Assembly: GCF_932294415.1 (NCBI RefSeq)
Contig: NC_065538.1
Span: 16,077,830 to 16,141,829 of the forward strand
Reading direction: 5' to 3'
Source: Quercus robur
Lineage: Eukaryota > Streptophyta > Magnoliopsida > Fagales > Fagaceae
DNA length: 64,000 nt
This document shows positions 23,272-33,759 of this stretch, piece by piece. The position numbers and the translations under genes are program-made. The number at the start of each line of letters is the position of its first letter. Positions within the stretch are counted from its first letter, which is position 1. The notes beneath the pieces are model-generated. The model was not told where the DNA came from and ran no database searches. It was given only the letters and a program-made list of their open reading frames with translations.

Positions 23272-23553
23272 AATAGATTTTTAAGAAAATATATAACTTT
23301 ATCACCACTTACAAAGTAATCCCCTCCAATAATCCTTTTTGTCATCACGGTTCTGCAAACAGAGATTAAATCCCTCCATTTGTTAACAAGGTTAGCTTTG
23401 ATTTCTTTTAACTATATACCAAGAATTTGAAGTTTGATGATATATATATATATATTTTTTTTTTTCCCTTTCTTGGTACATACCACATGGGTTTATTTTT
23501 TGTCAACTTTTTCTTGCCCTTTGGATGTCTTTTTATAAAGATTGGCAAGAACA
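22914..23553. other. Upstream region of the OTU gene
   Basis: Contains an (AT)n tract (about 23239-23269) and AT-rich sequence. A non-coding or additional first exon of the OTU gene may be here but none could be identified. Confidence 0.4.
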
Positions 23554-24310
23554 ATGAGGTGGACAATACAATTTGTCACACAAGTTCAAGATATCCATAC
23601 TGAGATGGAGAATGACGAGTCTATAGCACATGCTCTTCAAGAAGAAGAGCACTTTGGTGCTAGGCAAGAGCATTTCCAAACTTCAAATATTTTGGCACAT
23701 AGTTGTGTTGGTGCACCAAGAAGATACCCTAGCCTTTGTACTTGCAATTTGGGTTAGCACCTTGGACTGTGATTTATATATTTCTTTCGCTTACATACAA
23801 TGCTAGGAAAATTTTTTGTGATGTGTGTAGGTCATTTTAGTTGTCTGAAAACATCATATGATCCAAGAAGACGAGTAACCGAAATCGAAATCCCCTGTCT
23901 GTGTTCTACTCCGTTAGAAAAATTACTAAGTGGTGCCGAGGAATTGTTAAGATCATTCGAAATAAGGGACATTTTTGCTACGGATGATTATTTGAACAGA
24001 AGAATGAACAAGCAGATTAATACTGTCGGTGTAAGTATTGCTTTTGTACAGTCTTTTATTGCCAACAGAAAATAAAAGTTTAATCTTCTCTATACACAAT
24101 TTGAATAGAACTCCTTAGTCTTTCATTTTCACTTATTTGTACTTCCAAAAATAACTTATTTTTTTAATTAAAAGTGATTTAACAATAAGACAAGATAAAT
24201 GACATAAATTATCCAAAAAACATTTATGGACATTTAATTAAATTAGAAATTTAAAATTTTCCATCATATTCTACTCTCTCTATCTTTGTCTCTCTCTATA
24301 CATACATACA

Positions 24311-24351
<41 letters not shown>

Positions 24352-27300
24352 TATTTAATTGAAGCAACTGTTCATAAAAAAAAAAAAAAAAAAAAAAATT
24401 GAAGCAACTAGAACTAGTAGTTGAACATACAATGATTTCATTTGTTATCTGAATTAGTGTTTTGATGCTGTATTCTGGTCTAAAATAAGTTGTAATATTT
24501 CCTTTCTTTCATCTTTTTCTTACTGGTAAGTTATACAGGCATTTTGTGGGTTAGCCTTATTCTCGTTTTATTTTTTGGCAGTTCGTTCCTAAAACAAATG
24601 CAAAAGTTCCCTCAGCCAATGATGTGAAATCCGATCATCAACTACTGCTAGAAAGGTTCAGTGCTAATTCCTCCTTGATGTTGCTACATTAAAATTATAT
24701 GTATAGTGAATGGTAGAGCAATTAATAAAAACATATACAAGATTACACATCAAGTACATTTTTGGGGAAAAAAAATGACTATGTAACTTTACCTTTGAGT
24801 GCTGTATAGATAGTTGAATAAAGAATTATCCATTCACAATTAAATACAATATGGTAAGAAAGTTTTAGTATTACACTCTCATACAATAAAGAATTATTGT
24901 ACTACACTCTCATACAATAAAGATGTAGCCCTTAAGGGATTCCTCCGTGGATGTAGGCCGTAAGGCTGAACCACGTAACCTTCGTGTTCTCAGTGTTCCT
25001 CCTCTATGCTTCCTCTTTCGCATCCACTCTAGCATATACAACATGATATAACACATCTCTATGCTAATATTCAACATGGTATCAGAGCCAAACTTCGTTC
25101 TTGGCATCAAACAAATATCTCTAACAAACAAAGAAGATTCTTACGTGCACACCGCCAACAAAAGTCACACATGCTTGTCTGCTGGATCTAGACTCCACAG
25201 CTTCTCGCAGCCGCCATGGCTCCCTGCTGTGTCTAGATCCTTAAGCCCAAGCAATCCGTGCCTCTCCCTATAAGATCTGCGCAAATCCAAGCCTCGCCTG
25301 ACAAAGCCAAAACCACAAACGTGCTCCACGGCATATCGCAACCAAAACCCAGGAACCCGACCTCCAACGGCAGCCGCACACGCCACCACGCGCGGACAAT
25401 GGCTCCAGGAACTCTCACAAGCGCCGCCGCAAATTCTTGACTCCCAGGCTAGATCTCAGTTGCACGCGCCGCCAAGACGGCCTTGTCGTCCACCGATCTA
25501 CTTGGCCTGAGAATCTGGTGGTCATCAGATGCCGCACGCGCCACCTGGGTTTCTAGTTGCTCCTTCACGCGCCGGTGAACATTGCACACTCCTGCCACGC
25601 GCCGATTCTGCTACTGATGTCATCTTACATCATATGATGACGTCATTACTCCACGTCAGCAGCCACGTAAGCTCGCACACGTCAGCCCTGGTCCACGTCA
25701 GCGACACGTCATCAGCCACGTCAGCAGTGTCGTCCCGTCAGCACCACGTCACCTAGCTGACCGTTGACCCGGACCGACCCGACCCGGACCACCCGGATCT
25801 GACCCGTGAGCACTTTGACTGTTGACTTTGACTCTAACCAGTTGACTTTGACTTTTTGCGTTGACCTTTGACCCCGGCTCAGTTTTTCGCGTAGATTCCG
25901 ATTTTGGCCTCTGTTTCTTCATTTGAAATTTCGAAATTGGACAATTGGCACATTCTTCATTGTGGTTTCTTCAAAGGCATTCTACAAGGCATCTTCAAGT
26001 GATTTTCTCATACTTATCCAACCTCAAACCTTCATGGAGCTTCCGCCTTGAGTTTGAGGGAGGGTGTTAAAGATATATATTAGACATATTAGCCCAATGT
26101 AATAGGCCCAAGCCCATTCCTGCTTATACTAGTAGTCTAGGGTTTAGTTGCCTATATATACTCATGTTAGGATTCATTGTAACACAGAAAGTTATTGTAC
26201 TACACTCTCATACAATAAAGATGTAACCCTTAAGGGATTCCTCCGTGGATGTAGGTCGTCAAGGCTGAACCACGTAATCCTCGTATTCTCAGTGTTCCTC
26301 TTCTATGCTTCCTCTCTAGCATACACAACATGATATAACACATCGCGTTGTTAATATTTAACAAGTATCATCATTTCCTGCAAACCTATAGTTATTTCCT
26401 CACATTTAAGGTTATAAAACTTGTAAGATGTTTATATTTCTTTTTGTGTACTTTGTATCAGTGTAACTGATATTAAAATGTTGTATATCTGATGTTAGAA
26501 TTGTTTTATCTTTCAGACTGAAGTTGTACAATCTGGTTGAGAATGAGGTCAAAGGAGATGGCAACTGTCAGGTCAATCCTTACCTTAAGTTCAAGATGGC
26601 TTTTCATAAATTACTGCATAATAACCGTAACATAACTTAATCTTAACTGTTCCAAACATTTTGACTATATAATTTTTTTCCCGTTACCTTTAACATGTCA
26701 GCTCTACAACTTAATGCTAAAGTTTATTATATGCAAAAATAATATTTCAGTTGATCATCAACATGGGCATAAATTCTTCTTTGCTTCCAAATTTTGTCTA
26801 GCAATCTTTTGCCATGATTTCTAAGTAGTTTTAGTTCAGCCTTATGTATGACTTTTATTGACATGTGTTTCTTTCTTTCTATTGCAAAACCTTAGTAGTA
26901 ATGATCATGTGTCCTCAATATTACTAAATCAAAAGATATGTCATTACTTTTGTACTCTTCCAGTTTCGTGCTTTAGCAGATCAGCTATATGGTGATCCTG
27001 ACCTCCATACATTTGTAAGAGAACAGGTTATTGAACAGGTTGGTTTCTATTCCAATAAAGTTACTCTTTTATAAAGGAATTTGAGTCCTAATGTCCAGAA
27101 GCAAGTCAAGGTTTGATTTTTTTGGGGTGTTGATGTCAACAGCTCAAGTCTCAACTGGAACTTTACCAGAATTACATTCCTATGTCTTATAATGACTACT
27201 TGGAGAAAATGAGCAAGTATTTTTGGCATTCTCTTTTTTCAAGTTATAGCATTCATGAATGTTTACTTGGAACTATTTCATACTTACTCTTTGACATAAA

Positions 27301-28904
27301 TAAAATAGGGAAGGTGAATGGGGTGATCATGTCACATTGCAGGCTGCCGCAGATCGGGTAAGAGGAGCTTCTCAAACCTTTCTATATTCTCCATTTGCTT
27401 TGAGCTGTCCTGTCCTTAGAAAATTTTGAACACATTAGGTCATTGAACCCTCTATTACTTCATAGCCAAAAAAATTTGTATGAGGTCACATTTATTAGTT
27501 TCTGCTTAGAGGGTCCTAATTAACAGTTCTTCCTTATTTTCATTTTAGCTATTTTATGATTACAAATTGCTAACAACTTTGACATTAAAATTTGGATGCG
27601 GAAGTTCAAATTGCAAAATTCAGAATTTTATTGGTGGAAAAAAATTGATGAGAGCAATTTATTTCTAAACTCAAAATTTACCTTTATCTAATTGTAAATA
27701 AATTGGTCAATTATTGATTAGGAAAACACTAAGTGCCTTAATGTTTTTTCATCATCACTTTCTTGTGATTTTTATAGAAATTTCCTTTTTTTCTGTATGG
27801 GTTCATGCAACCTATGATGTACTGATGTACATTTGTGATTTACCATTTTTTTTTCTTTGTTAATTTGATTGCCACTATACTAGTTCTTCTTCTTCTTCTG
27901 ATAACTGATGCATGTTTACCTTGTGATTGTAGTTTGGTGTCAAGATATTTTTGATTACTTCCTTTAAGGATACTTGTTACATTGAGATTCTTCCCCACAT
28001 TCAAAAGTCCAAAAGAGGTAAACTTTTTACAAATACTCATTTTATCCCTATGAAACTTGATGTGAATTACAAACTTATATCAAGTTCATAATAGTTCTAA
28101 TTGCTAGATATGTCAAGACTTTTTATTAGGACCCACTTTTAATTTTCACTCAAATGACTTTTCCTAATTCATTCTTATATAAAGTTGCAACTTCATGCCC
28201 CTTACTTTTTGGGCCATGCCTTAATTTTATATTTGGTAAACTGTAAATATGAAATTAATGAATTGTGGATTTTGCAGTTCTTATGTTAAGCTTTTGGGCA
28301 GAGACCCATTACAATTCAATTAATCCAGAAGCAGGTAAACATCTATATAATTATAAACTTCATAACTCAACATATGCTGAGCTTTATGGTTAGATAACCC
28401 ACCTTAGGATCCATTCTATTAGTGGACTTAAAAGTATGCTCCTAGCCTGCATAAGAAGAATCAAGTAGAAGGGAAGCTAGATTCCCAAAACAAAATACTC
28501 TCTCTTGCCAATTAATCCCACTTCAAAATGACCATTGTAAATAAAAGGGGAAAGCACTACTTGGAAACACACCTCAAAATATGGGCTGCTAAATGAAGGC
28601 GGCTATGCAGTAGTAGTCCCTAGCTTGAGTTGATACTAATACCAGAAATACTTCCAGAAATCTATTAAAAAGGATGGAGTAATGAGTTAATGAAGGGGCA
28701 GCATAGGCTATATATTTAATCTAAATGTATATTGAACTGTTGCCTCCTGATAATAACAACTTTCCAGTAAAATGACAATGCAGCTATAGTTATTTCACCA
28801 AGTTGTATAAATAATTTAAATTAATTTTCTTTCTAGATGCTATTTCACATCTAGATGTACCTATATCACAAAAGGAAAAAGGCAAGAAGTGGTGGAAATT
28901 CTGA
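23554..28904 (+). CDS. OTU-domain cysteine peptidase (deubiquitinase), ten exons
   Basis: Ovarian-tumour family peptidase that cleaves ubiquitin chains, of the plant OTU9/10/11-like type. Exons: 23554-23752, 23831-24030, 24582-24655, 26517-26571, 26964-27038, 27143-27216, 27309-27357, 27933-28017, 28278-28334, 28837-28904. All have GT-AG borders and consistent phases, giving 936 nt and 311 residues. Motifs: an N-terminal acidic stretch ENDESIAHALQEE (ubiquitin-interacting-like helix); LLLERLKLYNLVENEVKGDG; the catalytic Asp/Cys segment GDGNCQFRALADQLYG spanning the exon 4-5 junction; EGEWGDHVTLQAAADRFG; catalytic His in WAETHYNSI. The C-terminus is basic/aromatic (KGKKWWKF). All triad residues are present and no stop occurs. 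ATG 23554 is the first available start, but related proteins have a longer N-terminus, so an upstream exon may be missing. Intron 3 hosts an LTR element. Confidence 0.85.
24314..24354. repeat. (AT)n(GT)n microsatellite
   Basis: Lies in intron 2 of the OTU gene, followed by a poly-A run at about 24377. Confidence 0.9.
24857..26363 (+). mobile_element. Non-autonomous copia-type LTR element in OTU intron 3
   Basis: The 3' LTR is 26065-26363 (TGTTAAAGAT ... TATTTAACA), preceded by a purine-rich tract (TTTGAGGGAGGG). The 5' LTR (about 24857-25076) matches only the downstream part of it and lacks most of U3. A ~35-bp block with TACACTCTCATACAATAAAG is duplicated in it. The primer-binding site TGGTATCAGAGCC starts at 25077 directly after the LTR end TTCAACA. 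The ~990-bp interior has no gag or pol; it is GC-rich with CACGCGCC and CACGTCAGC repeats and TTGAC arrays. It therefore needed enzymes from an autonomous relative. Insertion is in sense orientation to the host gene. Confidence 0.8.
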
Positions 28905-31900
28905 AGAAGCTTCAGTATCTTAGACAATTCATGGTTTCACAGTATGGTAGACGGGAGAATCATGCAGATGGTTTCTAACTTTTACTGCTGCTGCCGCTGA
29001 GTTTAACGGTTCTAGAGGTGCACCTTAACTCATTTGTTCATTATTTTATTCTTTGACCTTGGAATCTTCATTTCATATTCCATATTCCATATTCTTTTCT
29101 CAAATCTCTTTAATTTTGCCTATACTCAGATCACTAATTCATTCATTTTATTTCTAGTTATTAATGGTTTAAATTTTCCATTTCATGATCATAACATTTT
29201 GAGCGTCAAAATCAATGTTATTTCCAATTTATAAGCATATAATATTTTAATCAAAGCGATTTGCATCATGCTTTGTTAGATGTTCACTTGTTATAATCTG
29301 TTTGAAGCTAATACGACTGTCTGCTATCTGCATTGAGCATTTTCTTTTTTTGGGTTACTAATTCAATCAAGTCGTTAAGCTTGATACCCAAAAAAAGGGG
29401 ATGGGGGGAGGGGGGGATGTTTTATGTACATTACTTGTTTCTCTGGTTCTTCCTTTATACTCTGCTTCAGTTGATTTAAGATCTTAGGCTGCATTTGTAA
29501 CTACCTAAAGGCCATATAAAATAGAGACTAGATTTAATTGTATAACTTTTATATTAGTTTTTTGTATTAAGACATGGTCAAACGGTAGGGAAATGGAGCA
29601 TTTTAAGTTTCATTAATGGGACTCAACAACTGTGAAAGATCAAAGATGCACAAAATGATATTTCATAATAGTAACCAGTATTTCACAGCATTTAACTAGA
29701 AAAAGCCCACGAACTAGATAGGGAAAAAAGAAAGGTTCCCAGTACCAAAGTCCTACTTTCACTTGCAAACAAAAATCTCATTATGTAGACAATTATGTAA
29801 AATGGAAAAGACTCATGCCTGCAAATAGTAAGCCTAATGCTGGTTTAAAATATAGTACTTGATAAATTTAATATTCTGACAGCACTTTTGTATGAATGGA
29901 GCGGAAACTTTATAATCTGAAGGAAAATAAGAATGTACAATATATTACTGTTCATATAAGTTTGTTAAGGTCTATCCAGTTCAGCATGAAACAGGATACT
30001 GAAGTAGGCTAATGTACAAAATGAAGCCGCTGCATTTCAATCTAAAGTGCAGAATCTATGTATTAAGTTGACGCTGCTGCATTTCAATTTAAAATATGGG
30101 ATTTAAGTACTAATTAGGCCAATGGTTTTTGCTGACTGAAAACTTTATTCTTCAGTGTCATAGGGAAGCACCTATTGTCACAGTGGGAGGAATAATTATT
30201 ATGATTCATTTGTAAGTTTTTAATTCAGTCTGATGCAACTTGGTATACCTGAATAGTTGTGGTTTTTTATTCTAAAATACAGAATCTGGTTGCAGGAACA
30301 ATGTCATCTCTTGGGTTGGAGACCAGCTGCTAGATGCCTCTAATTTGGAACACCACTGATTACTACTACTAATTGTCTTACTATTCTTCTGTTACTTGTC
30401 ATCCTTCTTTTACAAGTCTGTTTTGCTGATTTGTCAGATTCTTTCACTACTATATCAAGTAAAATATGTTGTGGCATTGTTGGTAGAATCATTCATGAAC
30501 TAGTACAATTAAAAGAATGTATATGGTCAGTGAATTAAGCATTTTTTTATTAGAATAAATTCGCGCTGGAGGAAAAGAAACTTAAATTGGGCATATCCAT
30601 GTGCTTTACTGTAATCCCGTAACCTACTGGTGCTAGTGTACTAATTGTACATAGTCAATACTTTCTGATGGTCCCATTTAAAGGAAAGTCTATACATGAT
30701 GTTGCCTAGAATGGCAAGATTGGAGATGAGATTATCAGTTAGACTGAGACTTGGGCCGTTAGTGGAATATCTCTACTGAAATGTGAAGGATTCATAACTA
30801 CCCCACCTGAGGGATCTTGTTGCTGAGCTTGTGATGTCGCGAAATGTGCTTGATGATTGTTTGGGAGACACAGCTATTGGAAGGGATTGGCCCTAAAGGA
30901 CATCAAACATTTGAACTTTTCCTCTCACCATTTATTGAACCATTATGGTGTCATCAATGAGAAACTTATGCTATAAGCACTGGCCTTATAACCAAAATGG
31001 CATCTCTATCCTCTAAAGGTGATAGAGAGAGATGTATTGGTTGTCTAGCCCAATCTTGCACCATCTAATAAAAACAAACTATTCCCTTCTTTGATTTTGA
31101 GCTACTATCTCCAATTTTATACGCACAAAACCTGCACAATATCCCTCACGCAGTTTCAACAACTAGATATCAATTGAAGAAAGTCACAAGGAATAACATC
31201 CATAAACAAGGACACTACTTGATGATTTACAAGGCTTTTCTGCTTTTAGCCAGTCTCTTCTTTTGTGTTTTTACATTTTTGGAGCCTGGCAAATATAAAC
31301 AAAATTTTTTGGAAGATTTAGATCCTTTAAAACTGAGTGTATTTAATTAACCAATTATGCTCAAATAATTTGAACCTCAATCGAACAATCATATACCGTA
31401 TTGTAAATAATAATTAGCAGAAATAAAATTAGACACGTGATATAAAGATAAAGAGAAAAGCCTAGAAGGAAAAATCTCTCTTAGGATTTATTCACCATTA
31501 CCAATGAAACATATATATCCATTATCATAGAATAGAAGTTTATAACATATTTAACCCTAAATCTATTGTTACCCCATGTAAGTCCCCAAGAGCTTTTATT
31601 TCGAGCTTTTTGCTAGGTTCAAGAGATGAAAATGAGAGAGAGAGAGAGATTTGTGCGTCAAGTAGTTTTGGTTTTTGTGTGATTTTTTCTTGGTGCCTAT
31701 GCCTATATAATACAAAACAAGTAGAGGGGGGATTAAGGCAATTTTCAACATTGTGATGATTAATACTAAGCACATGCAGAATGTACATTGTGTGTGCTAA
31801 AAAATGTCATACAATATCCAAAACCATCAAGACCATTGTAATTAATGTGGATTTTGCATGTGATTGGTTTATGATCTCCCTCTTATATGGTCGGCCTTCC

Positions 31901-32175
31901 ATCTTAAGGAAAATAAAAGTGCAACGACAATGTCAAATTGAAAAAGAAAATAAAATACCTGGATTGTATTATTTACATAGTCATCAATTTTGAATAAGTC
32001 ATATATATTGGGTTATGATTTTTTTTTTTTTTTTTAAACCAGGTTATGAAAATTTTTGAATCATAAACATTAATAAAATTTATATTTTTTTTTAAATAAT
32101 TAGTGTTGTTATAATTATTGATCTTGTTATTGTCATTGTTATTGTTAATATTAACAATATAACATTAAACAATTT
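28905..32175. other. 3' flank of OTU gene and intergenic DNA
   Basis: The first part should be the OTU 3' UTR. A spliced 3' UTR extending to about 30370 is possible, because AG-acceptor-like segments occur near 30150 and 30296, but transcripts would be needed. No second coding gene was recognised. A CATTTCAATYTAAA-containing short direct repeat occurs near 30033 and 30080. Confidence 0.4.
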
Positions 32176-32219
32176 ATCATCATCATCATCATCATCATCA
32201 TTATTATTATTATTATTAT
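32176..32219. repeat. (CAT)n-(TAT)n trinucleotide microsatellite
   Basis: About eight CAT units followed by about seven TAT units. Confidence 0.9.
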
Positions 32220-32229
32220 AATATCTCTT

Positions 32230-32870
32230 TCAATACGTTTTCTAGCTTTTTTGGTGGCATGATGATTGGCATCGAATCAACTGATAGAAGAATAGAAGAA
32301 CTGCCCAACGGCTATTTTTTCAAATCAACGGATACATTTTGTTTCAACACCAAAACGGCATCGTTTCTCATTAAATTAGACGATGACGTTTTGGACAGAA
32401 AGTTTAGCTGTTGATTATCTGGCACTGCACGATGTCGTTTTAAGCCCTGGTATCTGGTCTTATCTTCTTCCACGAGAACTCTGAGACTCAGAGTTCTCCT
32501 CACAGTGACTGGCAGTTATGGTTATGAGATTATTCTAGAAGCTAGATATTGTTCAGTTAATGACATGTTGATCACGTGTGTAATTGGGGAATAACTGCAC
32601 CCAAACTTTACGGAATTATAGTTAGGAAGTTAGCTTAAGCCATCATAGATTCTGTATATACTATATATATATATATATGTATTGATGTACACAATAATCA
32701 GTTAGTGTTGCTGATCTTTTCATTCTCTCACTAATCTCTCTCTCTCTCTCATTGTTTTCCTTTTCCGCCATTGTTAAACTATAGTTCTATCAGTTTCTAT
32801 TCATCAACAACCATGCCTAATGACAACTTTCTTTCTCCAAATAAGTCGATGTGGATCCTTAAACCCAAAC
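32230..32870 (+). mobile_element. Possible LTR/leader/gag-start remnant of another copia element
   Basis: Contains AAAACGGCATCGTTT (32351), GATGACGTTTTGG (32382) and GATGTCGTTTT (32431), motifs seen in copia LTR promoters, then a TATA-like tract near 32655 and a CT-rich leader. A PBS-like but damaged TAGTTCTATCAG follows (32781), and then ATG 32813 opening MPNDNFLSPNKSMWILKP, which resembles a copia gag start. The frame is cut by the 5' LTR of the next element at about 32871. Each piece is weak; the order is suggestive. Confidence 0.35.
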
Positions 32871-33759
32871 TGTTTAAAGTTTCTTGTGTCACTTGTTAAT
32901 GTGTTTGTTAACGTGTATTAGGGAATGTGGGCTTTAGGCCCACCTTGTTTACTTGTATAGCACACTTACTTGTACTACACACTCTGCCTCCTATATAAAG
33001 GCACTTATGTATATTCTATTACTTGAGAAATACAATACAATCATTCAGTATTTCTAACATGGTATCAGAGTCACTGCTCTAATTTTCTTGTGTCTTGCAG
33101 TCTTGTTTCGTCGGTATTTTCCGCTGCCTCATCTTCTGTGGTCAGTAAACCCTTTCAGTGCCATCTCCCAACTGCTCCGCCGCAATTAGAGGTCCTCAGG
33201 GTTGAATCCCCATCGCTAGAAGCTCCTCCTCGCCGCCAAAACCACTGCCATCATCGGATTTGTCACCTCTGACCTTCGATTAGGACATAAGACCTATCAT
33301 CGTGTAGATATTCAATCGATCTACACACCGCCGCCAGAAACATCCACATCTGACCATCCACACGCCGCCACGCGCCGGTCAAAGTTTCTGCGAAGTTGAT
33401 CCACGCGCCTCACGCGCCATCGGGGTATCTCTGATCTTGTTGCCGCCGACACCATAAGAATCGTCCTTCTCCGATCTGCATCATCGAAAAAGAAACGGCA
33501 TCATCGGACAGTTCACGCGCTCTCACGCGCCTTCAGAATCTTCTGCGAAGCTGGTCCACACGACTCACGCGCTGCACGCGCCACTGGGTTATTTGCTGAT
33601 GTCATCCCTGCCACGTCAGCCCTGGCTGACGTCGCCTGCTTACGTCAGCGCCACATCATCTGTTGACGTCATCCCCTGTCAGCCTACTGACGTCATCCTG
33701 TTGACTTTGACCAGGTTGACCGTTGACTTTTGACTAGAGTTGACTTTTTGCAGTCCAGT

